A stretch of 64,000 nucleotides of DNA. Origin: Streptomyces bauhiniae. Its GTDB lineage: Bacteria > Actinomycetota > Actinomycetes > Streptomycetales > Streptomycetaceae. The stretch is taken from NCBI RefSeq assembly GCF_004784475.1, contig NZ_SRRT01000001.1:744001-808000 (forward strand), given 5' to 3'. Positions within the stretch are counted from its first letter, which is position 1. Every line of letters begins with the position of its first letter. Below, piece after piece: positions 15,897-26,369 of this stretch. The notes under the pieces are model-generated. The model had not been told where the DNA came from, ran no database searches, and saw nothing but the letters and a program-made list of their open reading frames with translations. The translations under genes were made by a program, and so were the position numbers.

Positions 15897-18800
15897 TCAC
15901 GCCTCGAAGACCTCGTTCACGAGCTGCTCCTGCTCCGCCTGGTGGCGCTTCGCGGAGCCCACCGCCGGGGAGGAGCCGTGCGCGCGCGAGATGCGGCGCA
16001 GGCGCTCGCCCGCCGGGACGTCGGCACCGACGGCCAGGTCCAGGTGGTCGATCAGGTTGAGCGCGATGAACGGCCACGCACCCTGGTTCGCCGGCTCCTC
16101 CTGCACCCACAGGTACTTCTCGGCGTTCGGGTACTTGTTGACCTCGGCCTGGACCTCGGCGCCGGGCAGCGGGTACAGCCGCTCGATGCGGATGATCGCC
16201 GTGTCCGTGGCGCCGCGCTTCTGCCGGCCGGCCTCCAGGTCGTAGTAGACCTTGCCGGAGCAGAAGACGACCTTGCGGACGGCGGCCGGGTCGACCGTGT
16301 CGTCGCCGATGACCGGACGGAACTCGCCGGAGGTGAACTCCTCCGCCTTCGAGGCCGCCGCCTTCAGACGCAGCATCGACTTCGGGGTGAAGACGATCAG
16401 CGGCTTGTGGTCCGGGTTGTGGACCTGCCAGCGCAGCAGGTGGAAGTAGTTCGCCGGCGAGGTCGGCATCGCGACCGTCATGTTGTTCTGCGCGCAGAGC
16501 TGCAGGAACCGCTCCGGACGGGCCGAGGAGTGGTCCGGGCCCTGGCCCTCGTAACCGTGCGGCAGCAGCAGGACCACACCGGAGGTCTGGTTCCACTTCT
16601 GCTCGGCCGAGGAGATGAACTCGTCGACGACCGTCTGCGCGCCGTTGACGAAGTCGCCGAACTGCGCCTCCCACATCACCAGCGCGTCCGGGCGGGCCAG
16701 CGAGTAGCCGTACTCGAAGCCCATCGCCGCGTACTCGGAGAGCAGGGAGTTGTAGACGTTCAGCCGCGCCTGGTCCTCGGAGAGGTACTGCAGCGGGGTG
16801 TACTCCTCGCCGGTCTCCCGGTCGATGAGCACCGCGTGGCGCTGGCCGAAGGTGCCGCGCTGGGAGTCCTGGCCCGCCAGGCGGACCGGCGTGCCCTCCA
16901 GCAGCAGCGAGCCGACGGCGAGGGTCTCGCCCATGCCCCAGTCGATCGTGCCGTCCTCCACCATCGCCGCCCGGCGCTGGAGCTGCGGCTGGAGCCGCGG
17001 GTGGACGGTGATGTTGTCCGGGACGTTGACCTGGGACTCGGCGATCCGCTTGACGACCTCCGCGGAGATCGCGGTCGGGACCGCCGCCGGGAAGCCGTCC
17101 TTGGGCGCCTGGGACTCGCCCTGCGCCGGCTGCGAGGTGACCTCGCGGACCTCGGTGAAGACCTTCTCGAGCTGGCCCTGGTAGTCCTGGAGCGCCTGCT
17201 CGGCCTCCTCCAGCGTGATGTCACCACGGCCGATCAGGGACTCGGTGTACAGCTTGCGCACCGAGCGCTTCTTGTCGATCAGGTCGTACATCAGCGGCTG
17301 GGTGAAGGCCGGGTTGTCCGACTCGTTGTGCCCGCGGCGGCGGTAGCAGATGAGGTCGATCACCACGTCCTTGTTGAACGCCTGGCGGAACTCGAAGGCG
17401 AGCCGCGCGACGCGGACCACGGCCTCCGGGTCGTCGCCGTTCACGTGGAAGATCGGGGCCTCGATCATGCGGGCCACGTCGGTGGCGTACATCGAGGAGC
17501 GCGAGGACTCCGGGGCGGCGGTGAAGCCGACCTGGTTGTTGATGACGATGTGGACCGTGCCGCCGGTGCGGTAGCCGCGCAACTGCGACATGTTCAGGGT
17601 CTCGGCCACCACGCCCTGGCCCGCGAAGGCCGCGTCGCCGTGGATCGCCACCGGCAGCACGGTGAAGTCCGTGCCGCCCTTGTTGATGATGTCCTGCTTG
17701 GCGCGGGCGACGCCCTCCAGGACCGGGTCGACCGCCTCCAGGTGCGAGGGGTTGGCGACCAGGGAGACCGCGATCTGCTCGCCGTCGAGACCGGTGAAGG
17801 TACCTTCGGCGCCCAGGTGGTACTTCACGTCACCGGAGCCGTGCATCGACTTCGGGTCGAGGTTGCCCTCGAACTCCCGGAAGATCTGCGCGTACGACTT
17901 GCCGACGATGTTGGCGAGCACGTTCAGCCGGCCGCGGTGGGCCATGCCGATGACGACCTCGTCCAGGCGCGACTCGGCGGCCGAGTCGATGACCGCGTCC
18001 AGCAGCGGGATGACGGACTCGCCGCCCTCCAGCGAGAACCGCTTCTGGCCGACGTACTTGGTCTGCAGGAACGTCTCGAACGCCTCGGCGGCGTTCAGGC
18101 GGCGCAGGATGCGCAGTTGCTCCTCACGCTCCGGCTTGGAGTGCGGGCGCTCGACGCGGTCCTGAATCCACTTGCGCTGCTTGGGGTCCTGGATGTGCAT
18201 GAACTCGATGCCGGTGGTGCGGCAGTACGAGTCGCGCAGCACGCCCAGGATGTCGCGCAGCTTCATCATCGACTTGCCGGCGAAGCCGCCGACGGCGAAC
18301 TCGCGCTCCAGGTCCCACAGGGTGAGCCCGTGCTCGGTGATGTCCAGGTCGGGGTGCTTGCGCTGCTGGTACTCCAGCGGGTCGGTGTCGGCCATGACGT
18401 GGCCGCGGACCCGGTAGGAGTGGATCAGCTCGAAGACGCGGGCGGCCTTGGTGACGTCGTCGTCGTGGCTGGCGTCGATGTCCTTGAGCCAGCGGACCGG
18501 CTCGTAGGGGATGCGCAGCGCCTCGAAGATGTCGTCGTAGAAGCCGTTCTCGCCGAGGAGGAGGTTCGCGACCTGGCGCAGGAACTCGCCGGAGGCGGCG
18601 CCCTGGATGACCCGGTGGTCGTAGGTCGACGTGAGCGTCATGACCTTGGAGACGCCGAGCTTGTTCAGGGTGTCCTGGCTGGTGCCCTGGAACTCCGCCG
18701 GGTAGTCCATGGAGCCGACGCCCATGATCACGGACTGGCCGGGCATCAGGCGCGGCACGGAGTGCACGGTGCCGAGGCCGCCGGGGTTGGTCAGGGAGAC

Positions 18801-19742
18801 CGTGACGCCGGTGAAGTCGTCCATCGTGAGCTTGCCCTCGCGGGCGCGGCGGACGATGTCCTCGTAGGCCTGCCAGAACTCGAAGAAGTTCAGCGTCTCG
18901 GCCTTCTTGATGGCCGCGACGACGAGCTGGCGGTCGCCGTTGGGCTTCACCAGGTCGATGGCCAGACCGAGGTTCACGTGCGGCGGCTTGACCAGGGTCG
19001 GCTTGCCGTCCTTCTCACCGAACGAGTGGTTCATCGCCGGCATGGCCTTGATGGCCTGCACCATGGCGAACCCGATGAGGTGCGTGAAGGAGATCTTCCC
19101 GCCGCGGGCGCGCTTGAGGTGGTTGTTGATGACGATGCGGTTGTCGAACAGCAGCTTCACCGGGACCGCGCGGACCGAGGTGGCCGTCGGCAGCTCCAGC
19201 GAGGCGTTCATGTTCTTCACCACGGCCGCGGAGGGACCGCGCAGCGTCACGTACTCGGGGCCCTCGGGGGCCTCCGTGGCGGGCGCGGCGGCGGCCTTCG
19301 GCTTCGCGGCGGGCGCCGGGGCCGGCTTCGCCGGGGCCTGCGCGGCCGGGGCGGCCTTGGCCGCGGGTGCCTGCGCCGGAGCCTGAGCCGGCGTGGCCGG
19401 GGCCTGCGCGGGCTTGGCGGCCGGGGCCGACTGGGCCGGGGCCTGGGCCGGTGCCGGGGCGGGCGCGGCCGGAGCCGGGGCGGCCTGGGCCGGGGGAGCG
19501 GTGGGGGTGGTGCCCGCGGCCCCCGCGGCCGCGGTACCCGCCGGAGCCGAGGCGGCGGGCGCCCCCGGCTTGTAATCGGCGAAGAAGTCCCACCAGGCAC
19601 GGTCTACCGAATTCGGGTCCTGGAGGTACTGCTGATAGATCTCGTCGACGAGCCACTCGTTCGGTCCGAACGCCGCGGCGGCGTTCTTCCCGGCTTGGTC
19701 GTCGGTGGAGACGTTCGAGTTACTGGGGGACTGTGGCGACAC
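15897..19742 (-). CDS. kgd: Multifunctional 2-oxoglutarate decarboxylase/dehydrogenase E1 (Kgd/SucA)
   Basis: 1281 aa from GTG 19742 (VSPQSPS), preceded by AGAGGG; an upstream in-frame extension is not typical of the family. Order: N-terminal E1 segment ([16 protein letters not shown]), a long Ala/Pro-rich linker (about 65-165), an E2-like succinyltransferase domain ([10 protein letters not shown]), then the full thiamine-diphosphate E1 ([22 protein letters not shown]). This fused architecture is specific to actinobacteria and feeds the TCA cycle with AceF/Lpd partners. The Ala/Pro linker explains many spurious frames. It is monocistronic with its own promoter and long leader. Confidence 0.97.
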   Translation of the reverse strand: MSPQSPSNSNVSTDDQAGKNAAAAFGPNEWLVDEIYQQYLQDPNSVDRAWWDFFADYKPGAPAASAPAGTAAAGAAGTTPTAPPAQAAPAPAAPAPAPAQAPAQSAPAAKPAQAPATPAQAPAQAPAAKAAPAAQAPAKPAPAPAAKPKAAAAPATEAPEGPEYVTLRGPSAAVVKNMNASLELPTATSVRAVPVKLLFDNRIVINNHLKRARGGKISFTHLIGFAMVQAIKAMPAMNHSFGEKDGKPTLVKPPHVNLGLAIDLVKPNGDRQLVVAAIKKAETLNFFEFWQAYEDIVRRAREGKLTMDDFTGVTVSLTNPGGLGTVHSVPRLMPGQSVIMGVGSMDYPAEFQGTSQDTLNKLGVSKVMTLTSTYDHRVIQGAASGEFLRQVANLLLGENGFYDDIFEALRIPYEPVRWLKDIDASHDDDVTKAARVFELIHSYRVRGHVMADTDPLEYQQRKHPDLDITEHGLTLWDLEREFAVGGFAGKSMMKLRDILGVLRDSYCRTTGIEFMHIQDPKQRKWIQDRVERPHSKPEREEQLRILRRLNAAEAFETFLQTKYVGQKRFSLEGGESVIPLLDAVIDSAAESRLDEVVIGMAHRGRLNVLANIVGKSYAQIFREFEGNLDPKSMHGSGDVKYHLGAEGTFTGLDGEQIAVSLVANPSHLEAVDPVLEGVARAKQDIINKGGTDFTVLPVAIHGDAAFAGQGVVAETLNMSQLRGYRTGGTVHIVINNQVGFTAAPESSRSSMYATDVARMIEAPIFHVNGDDPEAVVRVARLAFEFRQAFNKDVVIDLICYRRRGHNESDNPAFTQPLMYDLIDKKRSVRKLYTESLIGRGDITLEEAEQALQDYQGQLEKVFTEVREVTSQPAQGESQAPKDGFPAAVPTAISAEVVKRIAESQVNVPDNITVHPRLQPQLQRRAAMVEDGTIDWGMGETLAVGSLLLEGTPVRLAGQDSQRGTFGQRHAVLIDRETGEEYTPLQYLSEDQARLNVYNSLLSEYAAMGFEYGYSLARPDALVMWEAQFGDFVNGAQTVVDEFISSAEQKWNQTSGVVLLLPHGYEGQGPDHSSARPERFLQLCAQNNMTVAMPTSPANYFHLLRWQVHNPDHKPLIVFTPKSMLRLKAAASKAEEFTSGEFRPVIGDDTVDPAAVRKVVFCSGKVYYDLEAGRQKRGATDTAIIRIERLYPLPGAEVQAEVNKYPNAEKYLWVQEEPANQGAWPFIALNLIDHLDLAVGADVPAGERLRRISRAHGSSPAVGSAKRHQAEQEQLVNEVFEA

Positions 19743-20056
19743 GGCGGTAACCGCCCTCTTCCGCTTCACAAGGTGATGGACAGCGGGAATAAAGGCTACG
19801 CCTCCAAGAGCGGGAAGGTCAGGTCGGGCCCGTTCATCGTCGTGCAAGTCACATCGCGAACCGCGTTTCGGGCCGCGAAATGGCGGGAAACAAGCGGGGT
19901 TCCGGATACGGGTGGGACGTCGCGGGCATGCGGAATCGGGGCCCTGAGCGTCCTCGCTCCGCGCATCGCGCCGGCCCGTGCCTGATCACACGTGTCCGCC
20001 TGGGCGGACGAGTGTGATCTTGATCATCCGACTGAACCCCAAGCGGGCCGGGCGCG
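19743..20056. other. 314-bp spacer upstream of kgd
   Basis: No gene is seen. It holds the kgd promoter candidate at 19793-19821 and the tail of the two-component transcription unit; no convincing terminator was found. Confidence 0.6.
19793..19821 (-). promoter_or_regulatory. Candidate kgd promoter
   Basis: On the minus strand TGACCT (19816-19821) and TAGCCT (19793-19798) are 17 bp apart, an acceptable vegetative promoter for Streptomyces. The predicted start near 19786 leaves a 44-nt leader. Confidence 0.4.
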
Positions 20057-21169
20057 TCAACTCGACGCCGAAGCCGCTCCCGGAAGGGTGACGATGATCC
20101 GGCAGCCGCGCTCGGATTCGGCCACACCGATCCGGCCGCCGTGCAGATCGACCGCCCAGCGGGCGATGGCCAGCCCCAGACCGGTGCCGCCGTCGCTGCC
20201 CGGACCGTGCGGGCGGGTCACCGCGCCCCGGTTGAACCGCTCGAACACGCGGTGCCACTCCGAGCGGGGGATGCCCGGACCCTCGTCCAGCACCTCCAGC
20301 TCCAGCGACTCCGGACGCGAGCCGCGCCGGGCCTTCACCGTCACCCGGCCGTGCGGCGGGCTGTGCTTGACCGCGTTGTCTATGAGGTTCGCCACCACCT
20401 GGTGGATGCGCTCGGGGTCGGCGTGCGCGGTCAGCTCCGGCGGGGACACGTCCAGGTGCAGATGCACGTCGGTACGGGTGTGGCTGCCGGAGCCGGAGGC
20501 GATGCCGGCGCGCGCGGAGGCGACCATGTTGGCCTCCTTGAGCACCCCGGAGAGGTACGGCCAGACCTCGAAGCGGCGCGCCTTCAGCGGGACCACGCCG
20601 TTGTCCAGGCGGGAGAGGTCGAGCAGGGTCTCCACCAGCCGGCCCAGCCGGTCGGTCTGGCGCAGCGCGGTGCGCATGGTCTCCGGGTCGGCCTCGGTGA
20701 CGCCGTCGACGATGTTCTCCAGCACCGCGCGCAGGCCCGCGATGGGGGTGCGCAGCTCGTGCGAGACGTTCGCCACCAGCTCCTTGCGCTGGAGGTCCTG
20801 TGCCTCCAGCTCGTCCGCCATGACGTTGATGGTGACGGCCAGGTCGCCCAGTTCGTCGCGGCGGCCCTCGCTCACCCGGCGCGTGTAGTCGCCGTGGGAG
20901 ATGGAGCGGGCCACCGCGTTCATCTCGTCCAGCGGCGCGGTGAGCGAGTGGGCCACGAACTGGGTGATCAGCAGCGTGGCGATCATCGAGAAGACCGTGA
21001 TGAAGCGCAGCTCGGTCTTGGTGTGCACCGCGATCATGGAGAGACCGGTGGTGATCAGCACCGAGATGACGACCAGCGCGCCCAGCTTGGTCTTGATCGA
21101 GAACGGGCGTACGCCGCCCCAGGGTTCGTCCCCGGAGCGCCGGCGCCCCGCTTCCCGTCCGCGGCTCAC
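20057..21169 (-). CDS. Membrane sensor histidine kinase
   Basis: 370 aa from GTG 21169, whose GTGA overlaps the response-regulator stop. Two membrane segments occupy about 29-48 and 54-74 with almost no extracellular loop, followed by a HAMP region, HisKA with phospho-acceptor H137 (NVSHELRTP) and HATPase_c (NLIDNAVKHS, DEGPGIP, GTGLGLAIA). The short periplasmic part suggests sensing of the membrane or an internal signal. It is co-transcribed with and cognate to the upstream OmpR-type regulator. The position next to kgd is what I recall from other streptomycetes; its regulon is unknown to me. Confidence 0.93.
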   Translation of the reverse strand: MSRGREAGRRRSGDEPWGGVRPFSIKTKLGALVVISVLITTGLSMIAVHTKTELRFITVFSMIATLLITQFVAHSLTAPLDEMNAVARSISHGDYTRRVSEGRRDELGDLAVTINVMADELEAQDLQRKELVANVSHELRTPIAGLRAVLENIVDGVTEADPETMRTALRQTDRLGRLVETLLDLSRLDNGVVPLKARRFEVWPYLSGVLKEANMVASARAGIASGSGSHTRTDVHLHLDVSPPELTAHADPERIHQVVANLIDNAVKHSPPHGRVTVKARRGSRPESLELEVLDEGPGIPRSEWHRVFERFNRGAVTRPHGPGSDGGTGLGLAIARWAVDLHGGRIGVAESERGCRIIVTLPGAASASS

Positions 21170-21906
21170 GGGGTCGGCGTCTCCAGCGCGTAACCGACCC
21201 CGTGCACCGTGCGGATGCGCTCGGCGCCGATCTTCCGGCGCAGGGCCTTGATGTGGCTGTCCACGGTCCGGGTGCCGGAGGCGTCGGCCCAGTCCCAGAC
21301 CTCGGCGAGAAGCTGCTCGCGGGAGAGCACCGCGCGCGGGGTGTTGGCCAGGCACACCAGCAGGTCGAACTCGGTGGGCGTCAGGTGGACGTCGTCCGAC
21401 TTCACCCGCACCCGGCGCTGGGCGTGGTCGATCTCCAGCTCGCCGAGGCGGAGTATCCCGGAGCGGGGGGTGGTCGCGGCGAGCGCGGCGCGCTCCATGC
21501 GGCGCAGCAGGACGTGCACGCGCGCGGCCAGCTCCCGCATGGAGAACGGCTTGGTCATGTAGTCGTCGGCGCCGACCCCGAGGCCCACCAGCATGTCGGT
21601 CTCGTCGTCGCGCGCGGTGAGCATCATGACCGGCACCGGGCGGGACGCCTGCACCCGGCGGCAGACCTCCAGGCCGTCGAAGCCGGGCAGCATGATGTCG
21701 AGGATCAGCAGGTCGGGCTGCCATGCCTCGGCCGTGTCGACCGCCGACGGACCGTCACCGGCGGTCTGCACGAGGAATCCCTCGGCGCGGAGCCGGGCCG
21801 CGATGGCGTCGACGATCGTGGGGTCGTCCTCGACGACCAGTACCCGGCGCTGCGCGCCCTGTGACGTCGTGGCCGCACCGGTCTGGGAGGTGTGTGTCTG
21901 CTCCAT
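21166..21906 (-). CDS. OmpR-family response regulator
   Basis: 246 aa. The receiver domain at 20-135 has the acidic pair VEDD (26-28), phospho-acceptor D70 (LLILDIMLPG) and conserved Lys (TKPF); the winged-helix DNA-binding domain is at 150-245 (LTPTEFDLLVCLANTP, RTVDSHIKALRRKI). It is first in the two-gene unit with the kinase. ATG 21906 is kept; the first 18 residues are a Thr/Gln-rich tail. Confidence 0.94.
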   Translation of the reverse strand: MEQTHTSQTGAATTSQGAQRRVLVVEDDPTIVDAIAARLRAEGFLVQTAGDGPSAVDTAEAWQPDLLILDIMLPGFDGLEVCRRVQASRPVPVMMLTARDDETDMLVGLGVGADDYMTKPFSMRELAARVHVLLRRMERAALAATTPRSGILRLGELEIDHAQRRVRVKSDDVHLTPTEFDLLVCLANTPRAVLSREQLLAEVWDWADASGTRTVDSHIKALRRKIGAERIRTVHGVGYALETPTP

Positions 21907-22014
21907 CGCCCGCCCCTGTTGCTTTCCGGAATCCGTGGGGTGATCCCATGACTGCGATTGACGCTTGAATGATCCGCGTCACGCTGCACATTACGGGGAC
22001 ACGCCGGGCCGTCG

Positions 22015-22701
22015 CTATCCAGGTCGGACGGCGAGATGGACCACGTCGGGAACGCCACGGGCAACGGGGACCTCTTCGGTACGCACCTGTCGGAACCCGG
22101 CATTCCGCAAGGTTCCTTCAAATTCCGGAGAGGGCTGGGCCGACCACGTCGCCAGGACCCCGCCGGGCCTCAACACCCTTGCGCACGCGGCGAGTCCACG
22201 TGGTGTGTAGAGCCCTTGGTTGCCCTCCGTGACGGTCCAGCCGGGCCCGTTGTCGATGTCGAGGCATACCGCGTCGAACGTGTCGGATGTCTCATTGACG
22301 AATGCGACCAGATCCGCCTCCACGACGCGCGTGCGCGGGTCGGCCAGCGCCTCGGCGGAGATCTCGGCCAGCGGGCCGGTGCGGTGCCAGTCGATGACGG
22401 CGGGCTCGCGCTCGACGACGGTGACGCGTCCCCAGCGGGGGTCGGCGGCCGCCTGCGCCAGCGAGAAGCCGACGCCCAGCCCGCCGATCAGCACCTCCGG
22501 CGCCGGGCGGTCGTCCAGCGCGTCCCGCGCCGCGTCCACCAGCAGCCGCTCCGAGCGGCCGTCGGAGGTGTCCATCAGGAAGCACCCGTTGGCGATGATC
22601 TGGAGCAGCGCCCCGCTGCGGCGCAGCGCCACCTCCCCGTACGGTCCCTCGCGCCGGTCCAGGACCACCGGGTCCCCGGCGCTGTCGTGCGTGGCAGTCA
22701 T
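22015..22701 (-). CDS. Spermidine synthase-like methyltransferase-fold protein
   Basis: 228 aa from ATG 22701; the preceding in-frame extension has no ribosome site. It has a Rossmann nucleotide-binding fold: VLIGGLGVGFSLAQA, then VTVVEREPAVIDWH, and DAVCLDIDNGPGW. This is the pattern of the spermidine synthase/SAM-methyltransferase superfamily. Family members in actinobacteria rarely have proven polyamine synthase activity. It is divergent from lon with 126 bp between starts. Confidence 0.8.
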   Translation of the reverse strand: MTATHDSAGDPVVLDRREGPYGEVALRRSGALLQIIANGCFLMDTSDGRSERLLVDAARDALDDRPAPEVLIGGLGVGFSLAQAAADPRWGRVTVVEREPAVIDWHRTGPLAEISAEALADPRTRVVEADLVAFVNETSDTFDAVCLDIDNGPGWTVTEGNQGLYTPRGLAACARVLRPGGVLATWSAQPSPEFEGTLRNAGFRQVRTEEVPVARGVPDVVHLAVRPG

Positions 22702-22785
22702 GCCGCCATCCTGCCCCGGCCGCGCGGGGGATTTCCGTTCGCCGAGAGCGAACGATGTTCGGGGAACATTCAACCGCTCAGGAGC

Positions 22786-22806
22786 ATTGAGTCAGTGTTA
22801 CTCAAG
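22786..22806. promoter_or_regulatory. HAIR operator (HspR site) of lon
   Basis: TTGAGT, then a 7-nt spacer, then ACTCAA(G) is an exact inverted repeat matching the HAIR element (CTTGAGT-N7-ACTCAAG) with one outer base different. It ends 21 bp before the lon start. HspR binding and heat induction of lon through HAIR have been described in Streptomyces. Confidence 0.9.
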
Positions 22807-22827
22807 TTGACTGCCGAAGGGGAGATC

Positions 22828-25257
22828 ATGGCTGCTGAGTCGGGTGAGTCCATGGAGTTCACGCTCGTTCTGCCCGTGCTGCCGCTCGACGGCGAGGTCG
22901 TGCTGCCCGGCATGGTCGTGCCGCTGGACCTGAGCGACGCCGAGATCCGGGCCGCCGTGGAGGCCGCCCAGGCCGCCGCCCGTGCCGAGTCCGGCAAGCC
23001 CAGGGTGCTGCTGGTCCCGCGCATCGACGGCACCTACGCCAAGACCGGTGTGCTCGGCACCGTCGAGCAGGTCGGCAGACTCGCCGACGGCGACCCCGGC
23101 GCCCTGGTCAAGGGCCGCCACCGGGTGCGCATCGGCGCGGGCACCACCGGCCCCGGCGCCGCGCTGTGGGTCGAGGGCGCCCGGGTCGAGGAGACCGTGC
23201 CCGAGCCGCTGCCGGGCCAGGTGACCGACCTGGTCAAGGAGTACAAGGCGCTGGCCACCACCTGGCTGCGCAAGCGCGGCGCCTGGCAGGTCGTGGACCG
23301 GGTCCAGGCCATCGACGACGTCTCCGCGCTCGCCGACAACTCCGGTTACTCGCCGTTCCTCACCACCGACCAGAAGACCGAACTGCTGGAGACCACCGAT
23401 CCGGTGGCCCGCCTGAAGCTCGCCGCCCAGCAGCTCCGCGACCACCTCGCCGAGCAGGACGTGGCGGAGACCATCGCCAAGGACGTCCAGGAGGGCGTCG
23501 ACAAGCAGCAGCGCGAGTTCCTGCTGCGCCGCCAGCTCGAAGCGGTCCGCAAGGAGCTGCGCGAGCTGAACGGCGACGGCCCGGACGCGGCCGAGGAGTC
23601 CGACGACTACCGCGCCCGCGTGGAGGCCGCCGACCTGCCCGAGCGCGTCCGCGAGGCCGCGCTCAAGGAAGTGGAGAAGCTGGAGCGCTCCTCCGACCAG
23701 TCGCCCGAGGGCTCCTGGATTCGCACCTGGCTGGACACCGTCCTGGAGATGCCGTGGAACGAGCGGACCGAGGACGCGTACGACATCCAGGGCGCCAAGG
23801 AGATCCTGGACGCCGAGCACGCGGGTCTGGACGACGTGAAGGCACGCATCACCGAGTACCTCGCGGTGCGCAAGCGGCGCGGTGAGCGCGGCCTCGGTGT
23901 GATCGGCGGACGGCGCGGCGGTGCCGTGCTCGCGCTGGTGGGCCCGCCTGGTGTCGGAAAGACCAGTTTGGGAGAGTCTGTCGCCCATGCGATGGGGCGC
24001 AAGTTCGTCCGCGTCGCCCTCGGCGGTGTCCGCGACGAGGCGGAGATCCGGGGTCACCGGCGCACCTACGTCGGTGCGCTGCCCGGCCGTATCGTCCGCG
24101 CGGTCAAGGAGGCCGGGTCGATGAACCCGGTCGTGCTGCTCGACGAGATCGACAAGGTCGGCTCGGACTTCCGGGGCGACCCGGCCGCCGCCCTGCTCGA
24201 AGTGCTGGACCCGGCGCAGAACCACACCTTCCGGGACCACTACCTGGAGGTCGAACTCGACCTGTCCGACGTGGTCTTCCTCGCCACCGCCAACGTCCTG
24301 GAGGCGATCCCGGAGGCGCTGGCCGACCGGATGGAGATCGTCCGGCTGGACGGCTACACCGAGGACGAGAAGGTCGTCATCGCCCGCGACCACCTGCTCC
24401 CGCGCCAGTTGGAGCGGGCCGGTCTCACCGGCGACGAGGTCACGCTGGAGGAGGGCGCGCTGCGCAAGCTCGCCGGGGAGTACACCCGTGAGGCGGGCGT
24501 GCGCACCCTGGAGCGGACCGTGGCCCGGCTGCTGCGCAAGGTCGCGGCCCAGCACGAACTGGGCGAGCGGGAACTGCCGTTCACCGTCCGCGAGGAGGAT
24601 CTGCGCGCTCTGGTGGGCCGTCCGCACCATGTGCCCGAGTCCGCCCAGGACCCGGCCGAGCGCCGTACCGCCGTCCCCGGTGTGGCGACCGGGCTCGCGG
24701 TCACCGGCGCCGGCGGCGACGTGCTCTACGTCGAGGCGTCGCTCGCCGACCCGGAGACGGGCGCGGCGGGGCTGACCCTGACCGGGCAGCTCGGTGACGT
24801 GATGAAGGAGTCGGCGCAGATCGCGCTGAGCTTCCTGCGCAGCCACGGCGCCGAGCTGGAGCTGCCGGTGGCCGACCTGAAGGACCGGGGTGTGCACATC
24901 CACTTCCCGGCGGGCGCGGTCCCCAAGGACGGGCCGAGCGCGGGCGTCACCATGACCACCGCGCTGGCCTCCCTGCTCTCCGGCCGGCTGGTCCGCACGG
25001 ACGTGGCGATGACCGGCGAGGTCTCGCTGACCGGGCGGGTGCTGCCGATCGGCGGGGTGAAGCAGAAGCTGCTCGCCGCGCACCGCGCCGGGGTGACCAC
25101 CGTGATCATCCCCAAGCGCAACGAGGCCGACCTGGACGACGTCCCGGCCGAGGTGCTGGAGAAGCTCGACGTGCACGCGGTGACCGACGTCCGCCAGGTG
25201 CTGGAGCTGGCCCTCGCGCCCGCCGCCACCGTGGCGGAGGTGCCGGTCGCGGCCTGA
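22828..25257 (+). CDS. lon: ATP-dependent protease Lon (S16 family)
   Basis: 809 aa from ATG 22828, preceded by GGGGAG. N-terminal substrate-binding LON domain, coiled-coil (about 190-260), AAA+ module with Walker A GPPGVGKTS from residue 372 and Walker B VVLLDEIDK, then the C-terminal protease domain with Ser704 (PKDGPSAG) and Lys747 (GGVKQKLL) forming the catalytic dyad at the expected spacing of 43. It degrades misfolded and regulatory proteins in the cytosol. Expression is heat-shock controlled via the HAIR site. The cell also encodes the conflict-type protease at 3252; no link is evident. Confidence 0.98.
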   Translation: MAAESGESMEFTLVLPVLPLDGEVVLPGMVVPLDLSDAEIRAAVEAAQAAARAESGKPRVLLVPRIDGTYAKTGVLGTVEQVGRLADGDPGALVKGRHRVRIGAGTTGPGAALWVEGARVEETVPEPLPGQVTDLVKEYKALATTWLRKRGAWQVVDRVQAIDDVSALADNSGYSPFLTTDQKTELLETTDPVARLKLAAQQLRDHLAEQDVAETIAKDVQEGVDKQQREFLLRRQLEAVRKELRELNGDGPDAAEESDDYRARVEAADLPERVREAALKEVEKLERSSDQSPEGSWIRTWLDTVLEMPWNERTEDAYDIQGAKEILDAEHAGLDDVKARITEYLAVRKRRGERGLGVIGGRRGGAVLALVGPPGVGKTSLGESVAHAMGRKFVRVALGGVRDEAEIRGHRRTYVGALPGRIVRAVKEAGSMNPVVLLDEIDKVGSDFRGDPAAALLEVLDPAQNHTFRDHYLEVELDLSDVVFLATANVLEAIPEALADRMEIVRLDGYTEDEKVVIARDHLLPRQLERAGLTGDEVTLEEGALRKLAGEYTREAGVRTLERTVARLLRKVAAQHELGERELPFTVREEDLRALVGRPHHVPESAQDPAERRTAVPGVATGLAVTGAGGDVLYVEASLADPETGAAGLTLTGQLGDVMKESAQIALSFLRSHGAELELPVADLKDRGVHIHFPAGAVPKDGPSAGVTMTTALASLLSGRLVRTDVAMTGEVSLTGRVLPIGGVKQKLLAAHRAGVTTVIIPKRNEADLDDVPAEVLEKLDVHAVTDVRQVLELALAPAATVAEVPVAA

Positions 25258-25260
25258 GCG

Positions 25261-25310
25261 GGGCGAAGGCCCGAGTCCCCTTCTCGCGAGGGGGCTCGGG
25301 CCTTTCGCGC
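25261..25310. terminator. Bidirectional terminator between lon and the lysozyme gene
   Basis: A near-perfect stem from GCGAAGGCCCGAGTCCCC to its complement GGGGCTCGGGCCTTTCGC with a 9-nt loop; runs of A and T near the bases serve both convergent genes. Confidence 0.85.
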
Positions 25311-25314
25311 GTCC

Positions 25315-26142
25315 TTATCCGTTGGCCAGCGCCTGCACCCGGTCCAGGGCGCCGTTGAACTTGTCGTGGTCGCCGACCGTCGGGCCGGAGGAGGTGTACT
25401 GCCACATCGTCTGCACGCCCCAGCCGGCCGGCAGCGTGCCCGGCGCGGTGGCGTACCGGGCGATCCACAGCGGGTTGACCGCGCCGAAGGCGGCGGTGTT
25501 GCCCGTGCACTGGGTCCACCAGCTCGTCGCCGTGTAGATCACCGCGTCCCGGCCGGTGCGCGCCCGGTAGGTGTTCAGGAAGTCCGCGATCCAGTTGGTC
25601 ATCGCGGCCCCGGCCTTGCCGTAGCAGGCGTCGCCGTACGGGTTCCACTCGATGTCCAGCACGCCGGGCAGCGTCCGCCCGTCCCGCGACCAGCCGCCGC
25701 CGTGGTCCACGAAGTAGTTCGCCTGCACCGCGCCGCTCGTGGTGTCCGGGGTGGCGAAGTGGTACGCGCCCCGGATCATGCCCACGTTGTACGAGCCGTT
25801 GTACTGCTGGGCGAAGGACGGGTTGGTGTAGTACGTGCCCTCGGTGGCCTTGGTGTAGGCCCAGCGGACCCCGCTGTTCCACAGGGTCGCCCAGTCGACG
25901 TTGCCCTGGTGGCCGGAGACGTCGACGCCCTCGGTCTGGGCGGCCCGGGTGCCGGCCGGGGTGCCGGAGCGGCCGTCGTGGGAGAGGACGCCCATGCCGA
26001 GGTAGGCGTCGCCGCGGTGGGGCGCGGCCTGGGCGGGAGCGGCGCCGAGGACGCCGAGGACGAGGCTGAGCGCGCCGAGCAGGGCCGTGACCAGGACGGC
26101 GGACGTGCGCGGGCGGGCGGGACCGGGTCTGTGCACGGGCAT
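25315..26142 (-). CDS. Secreted GH25 lysozyme
   Basis: 275 aa from ATG 26142 (GAAAGG upstream). A signal peptide spans 1-40, with an Arg-rich start, a hydrophobic LLGALSLVLGVLGAA core and an AQA cleavage site. The GH25 fold follows: GVDVSGHQGNVDW, KATEGTYYTNPSF, and the catalytic acidic pair DIEWNP, ending with MWQYTSSG. GH25 enzymes cleave the glycan strands of peptidoglycan. No cell-wall-binding domain is present, so it probably acts alone in the medium or wall. It is divergent from a MarR gene. Confidence 0.93.
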   Translation of the reverse strand: MPVHRPGPARPRTSAVLVTALLGALSLVLGVLGAAPAQAAPHRGDAYLGMGVLSHDGRSGTPAGTRAAQTEGVDVSGHQGNVDWATLWNSGVRWAYTKATEGTYYTNPSFAQQYNGSYNVGMIRGAYHFATPDTTSGAVQANYFVDHGGGWSRDGRTLPGVLDIEWNPYGDACYGKAGAAMTNWIADFLNTYRARTGRDAVIYTATSWWTQCTGNTAAFGAVNPLWIARYATAPGTLPAGWGVQTMWQYTSSGPTVGDHDKFNGALDRVQALANG

Positions 26143-26369
26143 GGGCGTGGCCTTTCGGGGTGAAAGTGGGGGACCTGAAATGACCGACGAGCCTGTTGCG
26201 CCGGGCCGCCGCGAGGGGCCCGCCCAAAAAGCTACGCACGTAGATGCGGGGGTGGGAAGGGGGTCCGGTTGCCGCCGTTGGTCTACGCCTGCGAAATACT
26301 GACGGAGCTGCGGCGATGACGGGGTCCGGCAGAAAATTTCAGACGGCGAAACCGGGCAGGGGTACTGAG

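Noticed and set aside
15942..19985. 1347-codon plus-strand frame opposite kgd
   Set aside because: Antisense frame created by codon-position bias; its protein is low-complexity and kgd is unambiguous.
26316..26369. N-terminal extension of the MarR protein
   Set aside because: Contains several codons rare in this genome (AAA, TTT, AGA), so the GTG at 26370 was preferred.
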